Shown: piece after piece, positions 20,761 to 36,709 of the stretch
Position numbering within the stretch: the first letter of the stretch is position 1
Layout: each line of letters starts with the position of its first letter
Source of the DNA: Siniperca chuatsi
Taxonomy: Eukaryota; Chordata; Actinopteri; Centrarchiformes; Sinipercidae
DNA length: 64,000 nucleotides
Direction of reading: 5' to 3'
NCBI RefSeq assembly: GCF_020085105.1
Contig: NC_058062.1
Coordinates: 1,946,001 to 2,010,000, forward strand
The notes under the pieces: generated by a model
Told to the model about the DNA's origin: nothing
The model's input: only the letters and a program-made list of their open reading frames with translations
Database searches by the model: none
Translations under genes and position numbers: made by a program

Positions 20761-22015
20761 TTGAGCAAGAAAAAGTTCATCCTCCTGCTCAGCCCACTAA
20801 GTGACACCCTCATATCGTCTGACATCTGAGAGATCTGGATCGTTTGCAAACAGATCTCGAGCGTTTGGGAAAAGGCAAATCCATTAGCAAACAAAGCCGC
20901 ACTGGGAGCACCAACACCTGACATCCTCAGCATTATCTGCCCTCTCATTCCTCCACTCACTGCTGCTTCACACTCACTAATCTGCTAAATCTGTTGTCAT
21001 TTGTCCTCGTTGTCAAAGGCCCTCCCTCCTCTACAGCCTCCTGTTGCTGGCCTGGAGCAATCCATGTCTTCCAGTTGTTTACATGTGGTCTAATTGGATA
21101 AGGAGAAATAAACAGGTGAATCAAAAACAGAGAAATATGTCGGTCACCGTTTCCTAAAGTCTTCAAGTGTCTTGTTTGGGGATCAATAAAGGTTTATCTT
21201 ATCTTTATCTCATCTTTTAAAAAAACAAGGTTATCAATGTTAAAAAAAAAATGAATAAAAACCTCATACTGAAATGAAACTTGATGTGAGTTCACGTGTG
21301 TCACGTCCATCATGGTCAGAGGCTCCACAGCCATCTGCAGCCCATAAGGTCACCGCGTCCCTGGGCCTCCTCCGCCGCAGGAGCTGCATTGTTCTGGAAA
21401 ACTCTGGATCAATCTCCTGGGTGGGGAGTTTACAAGACGTAAAGGGAGGGGAGGTGTCTTCTCCCTTTTCTCCTTTCCCTTTCTTCACCCCTCATCCTCC
21501 CCCCTCCCTACCTCCCACCCCGACCCCTCTCCCTCCACCCGGTGCCGTCCTGCGTCCCGGCAGCCCCAGACCTGTTTGCATTCCTCTCAGTTAATAAGTG
21601 CTTGTTTGATCCCCGGTGGGGGGGTGTAAAGATCACCCCACACAAACACAACGCCCCGCCCCGGCTCACCCAGCTGTGAAGACGACAGGAGTGATGCTGC
21701 GAGGAACAGAGGAGGAGGAGGAGGAGGAGGGGGGGTTAGAGAAGTCATAAATTTCATAGACACGCTGCTCAGCCATTAACTTTTATAATAACCAGCAGGC
21801 TGTTGTAGATCCACACAAAATAAACACAGGACGGCGACGCAAGTCTAATTTAAAGGGGAGGCCATAACTGCACAGTGTGAACAAATAATAACGCCCGTTT
21901 CCTTGTGTGATGTTAAAGGTCTGCAGTTAAAATGTTTGGTTATGAATGAACATTTCAAACCGTCCACAGTTTCAAGTCAATCATTCCCTAAAGAGGTTAT
22001 TAGATCACTTATTAA
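20761..22015. other. Intergenic with LINE tail and GGA microsatellite
   Basis: A LINE-like 3' tail (GGGGATCAATAAAGG, then TTATC repeats) lies at about 21,178-21,215, and a (GGA)8 run at 21,710-21,734. The part at 21,270-21,600 is CT-rich with ORFs on both strands but no family. No gene is supported. Confidence 0.4.
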
Positions 22016-22320
22016 ACCCAAACCGAGAACTCCAGCGCCGGTTTTTAGCCTTATTTTGGGAACGTTTATCATATTCATCATCTTAGCGTGTTAGCATGCT
22101 AGCATTAGCTAGTTAGCGGTGAACACAGAGCCCAGCTGAGGCTGATGGGAGCGTCAGCAGCTCTGCAGGTGTTTGGTCAGAAACCAAAGTGTCGGACACG
22201 TTAACATGTCGACCTGATGGTGGCGCTAGATGGAAAGTCAGAGGATCAGCAGAGTTATTACAGTTCATCCTGAGGGGAGCATGAACGATGAAGCACGTCT
22301 CATCCAACAGCTGCTGATGT
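22016..22320 (+). repeat. TTAGCATGCTAGC/GGTGGCGCTAGA dispersed repeat, copy A
   Basis: It contains GTGTTAGCATGCTAGC, GCAGCTGAGGCTGATGGGA and TGATGGTGGCGCTAGATGG. Bases 22133-22269 are identical over 137 positions to 29932-30068. Confidence 0.8.
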
Positions 22321-24430
22321 TTCAGTCTGGATTAGGTTTAGCAAGGAGTTAAACGTTTGGGCTCTGCCCTCTTCAGTATGAAGTGATCGTTCGAGTCTTT
22401 TTAACCTGTTACCAACAATAAGCGTCACTTCATTCATTAGCAAAAGGTGTGTCACGTGGCTACTGTGCCTCTGGTAGGACAGGTATCTTTAAAAAAAATC
22501 CCAAACATACATCAACCAAACAAAAGAACTATAAACACACACACACAAACACTTTTACAGATATTAACGTGTCACTTTAAAACACATATTACTGACCAGA
22601 ACAGACAACAACAATAAGAAACAAACACAATGTTAAATATCAGGGCAGCTGTCATGAGTCCCTGTAACGTGAGACAGTATAGAGAAAGTTACGGGACAGG
22701 AGACGGGGGGTTAATATCATATCCTGCTGCCTGATGGGTAATTTACAAGATGTTTTTACCACACAGAGTTTGAAACACTAACAGATATATCACATTCTTT
22801 GCAGGACATGTTTCATTTCCTTTAGTAGGATCCTTGATAAGATGTTTCTCCCCAAAGCTGGATTTGTAAAATTATTGGTTTTCCCGGTGGTGAAAGACAA
22901 GGGGAAGCCCTACGCCGGCTGATCAGGACTCTGGTTTCATTGGCCGGTCTGGCGCGGTGATAAAACCCGCTGTGAAATCACAAATCAGCCAGCTGCCATT
23001 AAAAGGTCCCGCTGCAGCAGCCTGATAGCAGAGGGAGAAAGAGCGCCACGTTAAAGAGCAGTGCCAGAAACATCCCGACCGCGAGCTGTTTGGGAAACGT
23101 CCTGGAGGGTCGCTCTCTCGCCCTGTCCCACGTCCACTCTCATCAAGTCATTTTGTGGATGCACTAAATGCAAACACAACAGAGGAGCTGTGCGGCTCTT
23201 TGCTGGGGGTGTGAGGCTGCACCAGTGAATGGGGCGGCTTCAGGCTGGTGGAGGGCTGCTGGGAGAAATCCCTGGCTGCGCTGAGCAGCGAGGGGGTCTG
23301 AGGCTTGGACCAGGCCTGACCGGGTGTGTGTGGAGGACGCCTTTGTCACTGTTGTCGCCACGGCAGCTCATTGAGGGGAGAGTCTAAGATATGTAAAGCA
23401 GCAGTGTTTCAAAGCTTTCCCTCCGCTGTGGAACAAACAAAGAAATAAAGAAATCAAATTAAAGTTTGGAAAGCAGCGAGTAAAGAGCAGGAATAAGAGA
23501 CGGAGAAGAGAGAAAGTATCCTCTGTGGTAAATGCTTATGCACCGGGCCAAGCCATGTGTTGGAATCCGATGAGTGTTGAGAAACGGAGAAAGAAAGGAA
23601 TCATTAAAAAGACGGAGCGAGGTGGAGGGAGACCACTATGCTCTTGTTTGCCCAGAGTGGTATTTTCTATTCTCATTGAGCCGGTCCAAGTCCTGCAGGC
23701 GGCTTGGTGAGTCTCCCGCCCGGCATTGAGAGGCAGGCCCGGGCATGCCCGGCCAAGGTCAAACTGTGTCCGCCAAGAACGCGCACACGGCTCAGCCTGC
23801 CCCCCAGCTGCCACGGCTCTGTTCATGTTTGTTTTTTCAGGCCGCTCGCAGGGACCGCCTCGGCAGCTCGGCCTCTCTGGAGGCTTCGCGCGGCACGCGC
23901 AGGTATCAGGTGACTCTTCTTCCAGCACGGCGTGCACGCCTTCCCTCAGCGCCAGTTTCTGTATCACACTGTACACGGGGCATCGGCGTACGCTGCCGAA
24001 GCCATAAAGTCACCTGTCTCTGCTATTCCTGCAGAAAACTGACGGTTATTTCGAGTGAGAGTCAATGTTTTTTGCCACATCATCGCATGAGAGCTGTGTT
24101 AGACGGAAACAATGCACATAGCTGGCGTGAAATGTCGTCGACGGGAGTGTAAGCTGAGAATATGTTTGGTAACTGACTCTGGTATTTAGAGACCATTGTT
24201 CTGTCACTGCAGTGAGTCACTGACTAACCTTCATGTTACCTGGACAGCAAAACACCGCAGAACCCTCAAAGACAACAAAGAGGAAAAACACGAGGCGGAT
24301 GAAAGCACGGGCTGGTGAAACTTTAAGTTTGATGAGGTCTTTACTTCCACTGTCACATGTCGTTTTACAGAGAATGGAGTTTTAGTTCAAATTCCTTCGA
24401 GGCAAAGCTGCTCCAGAGGCCCCGTTCACA
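22321..24430. other. Non-repetitive intergenic block with possible regulatory DNA
   Basis: The part at 22,850-23,045 is balanced, low-repeat sequence (GTGATAAAACCCGCTG, AATCAGCCAGCTGCCATTAA) of a texture seen in conserved non-coding elements. The part at 23,520-24,010 is GC-rich with overlapping ORFs in several frames on both strands; none matches a family I know. No exon structure is supported. Confidence 0.35.
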
Positions 24431-24439
24431 CCCAGACAT

Positions 24440-25165
24440 TATGTTTATGTACAGCAAAACATCTAGAAAGAAACACAATGCTGCCTGATTATGTTTTTAT
24501 CGACACGATGAGGAAACCTTTCTAATGAACGTGTCTGTAAGTCGCAAACTTTTCATGCAAAACACGTCTGCAAATGCTACTGACAACCTGTTTCATTCGG
24601 TTTCCTATAATATCTCCTCTTTACAATATCCGCCCACAACGACTAAAGCATTCCAGTTTTCCTGTTCAGGCACTCGCAGCACTTGCTTAAGGTAAAGGAA
24701 AGATGGTGGTCTTGGTTAAATATTTAAAAAAGTTAAAAGTGACTTAAAGTCTGTGGAAATATTTGACGTTTTAACCGAACTTACAGAAACTCAGCAAAAG
24801 AAAATGCTCATTTTGGCAAGTTTCCATCCACTACTGTTCTGTATATAACACGAGCTGATTGGCTGGTGGCGCTGATCCTCCGGCCGCTGCCGTTAAAGCG
24901 CCGCAGAAGAAGAGTACGCGGCGAGACGACGTCACTAAAAGCTCAGACGATGGGAAACCATGATGGAAACGTGACGCTTCTGTCGGCTTCATGTGTTCAT
25001 GTGAGGAAGGCTGCAGCCTCCTCATCGCTCCACACACAGCTGATGCTTTGAAGCTTGAGTGACGTTTAAGTCACACGCTTCACGTGCGTCAAATTCGCTA
25101 AATCTATTTCCGCTGTCACGTTTAGCTTTTATCAATGTGTCAACGTAAACATGCAGGCGGATGGA
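24440..25165. repeat. Two old dispersed repeats
   Basis: The part at 24,440-24,720 is the counterpart of 18.25-18.49 kb. The part at about 24,820-25,165 is bounded by inverted GTTTCCATCC and GGATGGAAAC and looks like a small DNA element about 340 bp long. Confidence 0.45.
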
Positions 25166-26395
25166 AACACACCTACGGAGACCAAAACCGAGGCTCTTCT
25201 CGTGAACTTATCACGTCCAAAGTTTTTAAGTTCATCAGCAGGCAGCTGCCCCCAAACAGCCAGACACAGGTTTCACGATACCTGAGTTTACAGCGGATTT
25301 AACCATAATCTAATGAACATATGAGACAGAGGACACGTGGATAACGGGTGAGTGAACGGTGCTATGGGTTTTGTTTGAATTGATCCTATTGTTTAGCTGT
25401 TCCACTGGAACTGCCATGAATCCTGCTGTCCAGCAAAACACTTTTCACAGCCGCCTTTCGAGCCTACAGCAGGTGTTTATACCTGTAATTGCAAAGCTTC
25501 GCAGCGTTTTTCTGATGGATGGCAGTTTCCCAGCTCGCCGCGGAGGGTTACTGGTCACTCCAGAATTGGCTTTATCATGCCGGTCTTCTGCTGCCTCATT
25601 CAGTCCTCTGAAACACCTACAAAGGAGCGCCCCCCCGGCCTTGCGTAATGAATAAAGAGGCCGTCCCACTGTTTCCCTGGGTATTGTTTCCTCGTTGTTA
25701 CACAGAGTGTGTATTGCTCACTAAGCCTGTGATGGATGTCGGATTACCCCGTCTGCCTGTGTCCTCCTGACAAAGAAAGCATCAGCCTGCACTGCAACAG
25801 AGGACACACACACACACACAGAGGCAAACATGCAAACACACACTCATGCACTCCCCAAACATACACCCACCGTCACCCTCAGGATCCTGCACACAGTGAT
25901 CCACAAATCTTTGTCCTCCCCCCGGCACCCCGAACACATGTGGCACTGACAGAACGTTCACCTTTTTTACAGTGAACGCTTGTGCTTTAGTGTATTTTGA
26001 TGGATATTTGATGGAGATCGTGCACGCAGAGACACAAATCTGCAAAAATAGCATTTCCTCAAATATGTGATGCTGCTGAATAAAAACATCAGTCCCCACC
26101 CGGGTTACACCCCCAATGCAGGAGGGACAAACACGTTTACATCAACCGACTGATATGATCTTTCAAGCGTTTTGAAACCTGCTGAACTCACCGCCAAACT
26201 TTAAAAAGTGTCTCCTTGTATCAGAGGTCATTTCAGAGCGAAGTGAGAACTGAGAGCCACTCTTATGGATTTTATGGTGTTGATTTCTCAAGCGCTGCTG
26301 TGACATTAAGACAGAAAAATACGTTTTCATGCTGTAGGGAAACACAAAGACACAAAGTGTCCAAGCTGTTACTGTCCACCTTTATTTTGGGGCTG
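25166..26395. other. Intergenic, nothing recognised
   Basis: A short (CA) run at about 25,804-25,820 and scattered ORFs, none convincing. Confidence 0.4.
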
Positions 26396-27165
26396 ATTCA
26401 CCGAAGTGTTGGGGAAGTTCACTGGACCGGACAACACAAGAAGATCATTCCTGAATCAATGAGTTGGTCTGAGTTAAGTTCAGTTGGCGCGTTTATCCAG
26501 CAGATCCATCATTGTTTCAACTGGCAACCCCTCTTCATCCTCAGCCTCCTTCTTCTGTGGAGTCCCTCAAGGTCTACACTTGGTCCAAACCTTTTCTCTA
26601 TTTACTCCTGTTATCCAAAAACACAACCCCTCTTTTATACTGACATTACTCCAACCTACCTCACCCTAGATCTTAGGTCTGCAGGACATCATATCATGGA
26701 TGGCTTTACACATTTAAGAAACAGTTAAAAGTGTTAAAACAATGCAAAGGGCTGCGAGGGTGGGAGGGGTGTTTCAGGTACTGGTGAGGCGATGAAGTAC
26801 GATCCACGTCTTCAAACCCAGATCAGGTCTCTGTACGTCTGACCTGGAGAAAGTCGTTCATGCCTTTATATCCTTCAACCTTGATTACTGCAACTCTTGA
26901 TATTTTGGCATCACTCAGACTTCCTTCTCTTCCTCCCCCAGAACCCATTTCTCCCCTCGAGGTTAAAACTTAAAACGCACACATACTTGTCGGCCTAACC
27001 TGACCAGCTCAGGCATTTCTACCGAGGCCTCTGTAGGTGTTTGTTGTGTTGTGTTTTTTTACTTTATTTTTGCTTTCTCTCGTGTTTGTCTCCTTTCTTT
27101 TGTTCAGTAAAGCACTCTAGATCAACTGTGTCGAGCGTGCCGCTTAAATAAAGTCGCGTGAAGCT
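26396..27165 (+). mobile_element. L2/Maui-like LINE fossil
   Basis: Near 26,555-26,650 two frames together give the reverse-transcriptase signature CGVPQG then STLGP.LFSIY. Near 26,845-26,900 one frame reads LEKVVHAFISFNLDYCNS, a downstream LINE motif. The copy ends with AGTAAAGCACTCTAGATCAA and CTTAAATAAAG, a typical 3' tail. Frameshifts and stops make it non-functional. Confidence 0.7.
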
Positions 27166-28018
27166 ATCGCGCCCAAGAAAAGCAACGGGGACAGCGCAGT
27201 TTTTAAAGGAAAGGTCCTGTTTTTCTGACAGGAGGGAGTCAGCGGAGCCTCACTTTGGTAAGGTAAGTGAACTTTCACAAAACCAGCAGCGTAATAAATC
27301 TGGTGCTCCGTCCAGCCTCTCTTTCTGTCTGCTGCACCATCCCTCCACAGCCCTAATCAACCCCACAGCCTCGGTAAGACCAGTAAGAGACCCTCACCCA
27401 TTCCCGCCCCCCCGGAACATGACAATGGTACCAGCAGTTACCCAGGAAACAGGCCTTTCATTAGCTGTGTGATAAAAAAGATGTATTCCCCCGTCTCTTC
27501 CCCGTCCACTTTTTCACATCTTTGTCTTTCTTTTTTTGTTTTGTTTTGTTTTCGGGGACCTGTAGATAAGCTTCAGCTCGCTGGGCAGCCCCAGCTCCCA
27601 GCAGATCCCTCACCAGCCCTCGTTCTGTGAGACTTTCTCCAGACGAATACCAGTGGAGTCGTGGGGCAACGGACAGAGGCACGTCCCGACCGCAGCGGCC
27701 GCCGCTGGGAACTGATCCCTTCATCAGTTTTAGGCCTCCCAGCGTCTGTATCTGCGAACCATCAGTCTGAACTTTAACACAGTATGCTGTTCTCTCTCCG
27801 TCACCCTGTTACTCACATAACTAAAGTAGTGTGTAGTAGTGCTATAGGATTCAAGCCTTTTGTTAAATGTCACAGTCGGGTTTTTTTTTGTATTTTACTG
27901 TTTATTTATTCATCTAATTAATCAATCAGTTCGTTTCCCAATTTAACCAGGAGTTTCTCACACAGCTTGTCACGTGATGAGACTGAAAGTTCATTCTCTC
28001 CATAAAGTCCACTGTTCC
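27166..28018. other. Intergenic, nothing recognised
   Basis: Includes T-rich runs near 27,525-27,552 and 27,880. The small ORFs are not convincing. Confidence 0.4.
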
Positions 28019-28640
28019 GGAGCTTTCGATCGTATCACACGATCTTCCTCAGCAGATGGAGTTGGCCAGTCGTCCTTGATTTGTAGATGTTTAAACTTCC
28101 ATTTTTCTGACCACTTTAAGGACTCCCATCTGCTAAGTGACGATCGTGCGATATGATCGAAAGCTCCACAGCAGCTACTAAATGGACCTTGTGGTGAGAT
28201 TGTTTGGTCAAGAAGAAATGACACTTTATTTCTTTTACAAATAAAAATCTGGATCCATAAGCAATAAAACACACTCAGCTCAGTTTAATACACTTGGTCT
28301 GGTGCGACCCGTAGCTTATGTTTGCTACTGTTAGCAAGCTTTTTTACTTTTACCTTTTTACTTAGTATTTACTATCATACTACTATTTACTATTATTATA
28401 CCACTATTCCATAATTATTTGTGGCCACGTTGGCTGCTGTGCAAAAATAACATGGTCTTGCTTTAAGCCAACATGGACAAGAAGTCTTTAAAGTGGTCAG
28501 AAAAATGGAAATTTGAACATCTATAATTCCACGATGACTGGGCAAACTCCATCTGCTGAGGAAGATCATGTGATGTGATCAAAAGCTCCAGAACAGCAAG
28601 TAAGTCGAGCTTGTGGTGAGATTGTTTTGTCAGTTGTCAC
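28019..28640. repeat. Inverted-repeat element with ~100-bp arms
   Basis: Arms at 28019-28118 and 28489-28589 are complementary (GGAGCTTTCGATCG... against ...GATCAAAAGCTCC; TTTTTCTGACCACTTTA against TAAAGTGGTCAGAAAAA). A second copy of the right arm's outer end lies at about 28,128-28,213. CTTGTGGTGAGATTGTTT recurs at about 28,189 and 28,609. This is a decayed non-autonomous DNA element. Confidence 0.7.
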
Positions 28641-29749
28641 ATAAATGGTTTAAAAGTCAAGTCTATATTATTTATATCACAAATTTGTCTCGAAGGGCTT
28701 TACAATCTGTCCAGCAGACGCCTCCCTCTGTCCTTATCCTTCTGGCAGCAAATGTAAAAATATCAAATATGTCACATAATGTCAAACTACTGCCATTAGT
28801 ATCATCCTTCCAAAGCTCACATCAGTTGAAACCTACTGTAAATGGCTGCATCATCGTCCTGGCCACATTGGGTGTTGGCGTTTAGCACTTTCAGTTTGCA
28901 GCGTTTCTGGGTTGGAACAAGCAGGAAGGGTTAGCGTTTCACCGGGAGGCTCCTCTTACCTGCAGCCGTCAGCGGGGCCAGGGAATAATACCTGCATCAG
29001 GTTACCGCGGGGCCTCTCATCTAACCGGCCTGCCACATTATAATTATGAGCCCTGCAATCCAGCTGGAGAGCTAAGTCCAGCAGGTAATAGCTGTCCAGG
29101 GGGGCCTGCACGGAGCTCAGGCTGGGGGGAAGGGTAAACGTCAGCTCTCCTTTCCAGGAAAAAAGCACACGTGCTGGGCATGAAGATGCAGGATCCTGCC
29201 CTTCCAGCAGAGTGTTGGGTGTCCATCATACAGAGGTGTAGCGTTACAGCACTTTATCTTTGCCCTTCGTCTCTCAGCCGTCATTACTTCATCAGTGACC
29301 ACAGTCAGACACGCTCGCTGACAGAGAGCCCGTCTGTTTACGACCCCGGGGGGACGCAGGCTTCTTAAATTCTACGTATTTGCATTTGATTACTGGGGCT
29401 ATTCATCTGACTCTCTGAACGCGAGCCACCTTGCTAATCTGCAGCAGGGTCAGAGAGAGACGGTGTGGTCTACAGCGGGGCAGACAGGCGGTGATATATG
29501 GGGCCGTGGGACACTTGTCCCTGTTAGACCCCACACCGACCCAATGAAGGACCACAGATCCAAGCGCCATGGGGAACAAGAGTCTGACTGAGCACAGACA
29601 AAGCCCTGAAAGAAAAACCCAGCCACCCCCCTGCTACTATTACCAATCCACTGCCTGATCACAGCAAGAGTCCCAAAAGAGATGAGCAGGAAAAGAGCGA
29701 CGTAAATCTCACGTACAGGCACACTAAAGCGGGGGTCTACAGCCATGCT
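28641..29749. other. Intergenic block with conserved-element-like sequence
   Basis: Segments at about 28,970-29,130 and 29,365-29,450 are non-repetitive and balanced in composition. The latter contains the octamer ATTTGCAT near 29,379. This looks like non-coding regulatory sequence rather than exon, but there is no comparative evidence. Confidence 0.3.
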
Positions 29750-30375
29750 AGCAGCTCTGTGAGGCTGTACTTAGGCATAGTGGTGCTTTGAGCTAAAAGC
29801 TAACATCAGCATGCTAACAATAACAATGCTAACATGCTGATGGTTAGCAGGCATAATGTTCACCATGTTCACCATCTTAGTTTAGCGTGTTAGCATGCTA
29901 ACATTAGCTAATTAGCAGTAAACACAGAGCGCAGCTGAGGCTGATGGGAGCGTCAGCAGCTCTGCAGGTGTTTGGTCAGAAACCAAAGTGTCGGACACGT
30001 TAACATGTCGACCTGATGGTGGCGCTAGATGGAAAGTCAGAGGATCAGCAGAGTTATTACAGTTCATCTTCTAGGGATCAGGAAGGTCTGCACAAACTTT
30101 CTCAGCAATCCATCCAATAGTTGTCAAGATATTTCAATAAAAAACTAAAACGTCAGTCTCATGATGTCACTAGAGGAAAAAGTGAGAGGATCACTAAAAG
30201 CCTGCAGGATTCATCCTCTGGTCACCGTGAATGTCTGAACCAAATGTCATGACACTGAACCACAGATGTGAACCTGATGGTGGCGCTAGAGGAAAAGTCA
30301 GAGGATCACCAAAGTCAGTAGGATTCATCCTGCGGGGAATATCTGAACAAAATGTTACGGTAATCCAACAGCACA
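29750..30375 (+). repeat. TTAGCATGCTAAC/GGTGGCGCTAGA dispersed repeat, copy B
   Basis: It opens with an imperfect hairpin of GCTAACATCAGCATGCTAAC and its complement (29,799-29,849). It then shows the 137-bp segment identical to copy A, then two more diverged units with TGATGGTGGCGCTAGAGG and GGATTCATCCT, so the family has an internal tandem period of roughly 110-130 bp. Confidence 0.8.
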
Positions 30376-30466
30376 CCGCCGCCATCCGTAGAGCCGTGCC
30401 ACTGGCATGGATTGAAATAAGTCAAATGTGTTATTAAGACAAGCAAGATGCAGTAAAACTTAGTTT

Positions 30467-30472
30467 TTTATT
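30467..30472 (-). terminator. foxj1: Candidate foxj1 poly(A) signal
   Basis: AATAAA on the minus strand in the context TTTGACAATAAAAAAC. Confidence 0.3.
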
Positions 30473-31741
30473 GTCAAAGAAAAGTGGAAAATAAAATAAA
30501 ATAGGAAAGTAAAAGAATGCATACAGTGTCTCTGACTTTACAGAACCAATCATGGGGTAAGACGCCATTTTTTTATTGTTTAAACGTGTCGTTTGATCGA
30601 GAAGAGCTAATACACAAATGTTTGGTGGTTGCTTTGCTTTTAAAGAGTCCTTTCTCCTGTCAGAGCGTATTCGCACCGCACAATACACAACATAGTGAAA
30701 CTGGTCTCTAAAGTAAACTGCACGTATAGACTCCTACAGCTGAATGTAAAATATAACAAGTATCACCGTACATTGATTGCACTTTCACACATTTTAGAGG
30801 AAAACAGGAGCAATAACTGTATCTTTAAAGTTCAGACTACTTGTATTCATATGGAGTGATTTGGTTTAATTAGTCCGTATCCAATACGCATATCCAAGCT
30901 GCAGCAGGTCTTTTGTTCGTGTGCCAACAACTCTCGGTCTCTGCATCTCTTCACACACAAAAAAAAAAACAGACATTTCCTCTTTGTAATAAAAAACACA
31001 GACCACAGACAAACCTCTCAACACTGTCGAGTCCCAAGTGTTGTTCTTGGCACATAGAAGGTCAGGTATTCATTTACAAGGCACCGTGGCCTTTCTAAAA
31101 TGAGCATTTTAAGGTCTTAATAGTTCATGGAGAATTTTGCCTCAAGCTGTTTCGTGTCCATTTTAACGTTTACGCCATGAAGCTCAGATGTGTCCTCTAC
31201 TGCTCTGCATCTACTGCTCTGCTAAGTCACAGGATCAAAGAAAGTGGTTACTAAGAACGTCTATAAAGAATATTCAGTCGGATATGAAACAAAACTGACA
31301 TCTCTCTTTCCCTTCCTCTTGAAAAAAAGCAACTTTTCCTGCATAATTATTATCATGCATCTAGTTAAAGTGGTCCTAATCATTTTTGAAAAATGCATAC
31401 AGAGAATAGTTAGTACTAAATACCCCACCCAAAAAAAACTTAATACGGTAAATCACTCCTACACCAAACATCATTTGGCAAATATCTCATTATTGATCAT
31501 CATAGTGCTGCTGTCACAGTATTTACAGTCATATTAAAACAATCCTCAGCAACAAATGATCTCTGTCAGTAACAGCCTCGGCCGATACCGCTCGGTTATT
31601 TCTTCCTCTTCGAAAACAAAAAGAACTGTGGATCAGTTGTCTTATCTTTGCCCCCAAGAGTTGAGCCTGATGTAGCGCGTGCTAACAACATGAACACACA
31701 CTTTTTATGATGTAAACAGAGACCGCGGTGTGTCATCCTAA

Positions 31742-32677
31742 AGGCCTGGTCACACCTGCATTTAAAACGCCGAAATTTTGCAACAAATCAGTTAATTCAA
31801 ATAGCATCGTCACGCTCAGTGGATTAGCTCGCGGTGGCGAAGTAAATCCATGCACACAAATTAGCATCACTGACCAATAGCAAGCCGTGTTGACAGAGCT
31901 GACCTGAGAGTGAACGGAGAGCCGGAGAGTCCAAAATGGAGGAAGCTAGCGTAGCTTATTAGCCGTGTGTCACCATCCAGTTTTACTGAAGCTCCTCTGT
32001 TTAGGCGGCAGGAGGACGTCGTGCTGTTACAGGCAAACAAATGTATGAACTTACTCTCCTCTTAGCAAAGAGCTAACAAGCTTGCTAACTGCTTGCTAGC
32101 ACATGAGCCAAATAAGTTTTCTAACTTCCGGGTTGTGTGGCTCACTGCACATGCTCATTAGTGTTTCTCCCACCCTGCTCGTAGACGTCACACGCTTAAT
32201 GAAAAATTCATCATACAAAAAGTAGTAACTGACTTTGTCGTAACGACAGATTTACCGCGTCTCTTTTATAATGGTGGTCTACGGGAAAGATGCTTTTTGT
32301 TGCAGTACCGCAGTCGGCCACTGGCAGCAAGGCTGAGCAGCAGCTCTCTTAACTCATCCGTGTTGCTAACGGACAGTTAGCAAAGCCGCTAGCTCAGAGA
32401 GGTTTTTTTCCTGTCTTCAATAAAACTTTGTTGAATTAAATAATGTGCAGTCCTGACAACAAAATGTCAGGGGGGAGTAAACAGCCCAGTGCAGAGAAAA
32501 GCTAATGTGATTGGCTAGCACTAGCATGTCTTGGCTTGCTAGCATGTTAATGGTTATCTCACCTGCTACAGTGGTTCGCCTATTAGCCTAGTAGTCACTA
32601 CGTCACTGAGCTTCTATAACTAAATATTTCGTGATAATAATTTCGCCGTGACATTTTTTTTTGGTGTGACCAGGCCC
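31742..32677. mobile_element. 936-bp PIF/Harbinger-like MITE
   Basis: Terminal inverted repeats are AGGCCTGGTCACACC (31742-31756) and the complement of GGTGTGACCAGGCCC (32663-32677), 14 of 15 matching. TAA flanks both ends (31739-31741, 32678-32680), the 3-bp TWA target duplication expected of PIF/Harbinger elements. There is no transposase ORF. The superfamily rests on the target duplication only. Confidence 0.75.
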
Positions 32678-32928
32678 TAATTCTGAAAATCAGTCATTTC
32701 ATGGTTCACCAAAAGTAATTCGACACAGTTTTGTTTCCCCCCGTGAACTGCTGCCCTACATTGTGGCATCTTTGTTCAGTAGGCATTGGGGATGTGCTTC
32801 CTGCATGAATCAGCATCAAAATGCCTTTCTAAAAATACTTTAAACATCTTGAAAAGGACAATAAGGGTTGCTTGAGCGTAAAAAAAGTCTTTTTCTGTGT
32901 GAAAGAGGACCTGGAAAGCAACTATTCC

Positions 32929-36641
<3,713 letters not shown>

Positions 36642-36709
36642 GGCTCTCCGCAACACCTCTCTCCTCTCTGTCACCCAGCTCCTTCTCCTCCTCCTCCCCC
36701 TGCCACCGC
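36642..36709 (-). other. foxj1: foxj1 5'UTR part of the first coding exon
   Basis: It runs from the predicted acceptor (TTCGGTCCTGTCAG| ending at 36710) to the ATG. The sequence is purine-rich. The acceptor implies a non-coding exon further upstream. Confidence 0.45.

Larger units (their letters stand above)
30450..32928 (-). other. foxj1: Possible long foxj1 3'UTR
   Basis: Starting after the foxj1 stop, the minus strand stays free of older repeats apart from one MITE-like insertion. It reaches AATAAA at 30472-30467, with another near 30,570. No shorter obvious poly(A) site was seen, but the extent is inference. Confidence 0.3.

Noticed and set aside
23536..24152. Cluster of ORFs of 69-146 codons on both strands
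   Set aside because: GC-rich DNA with overlapping frames, no recognisable domain, no splice pattern; probably chance.
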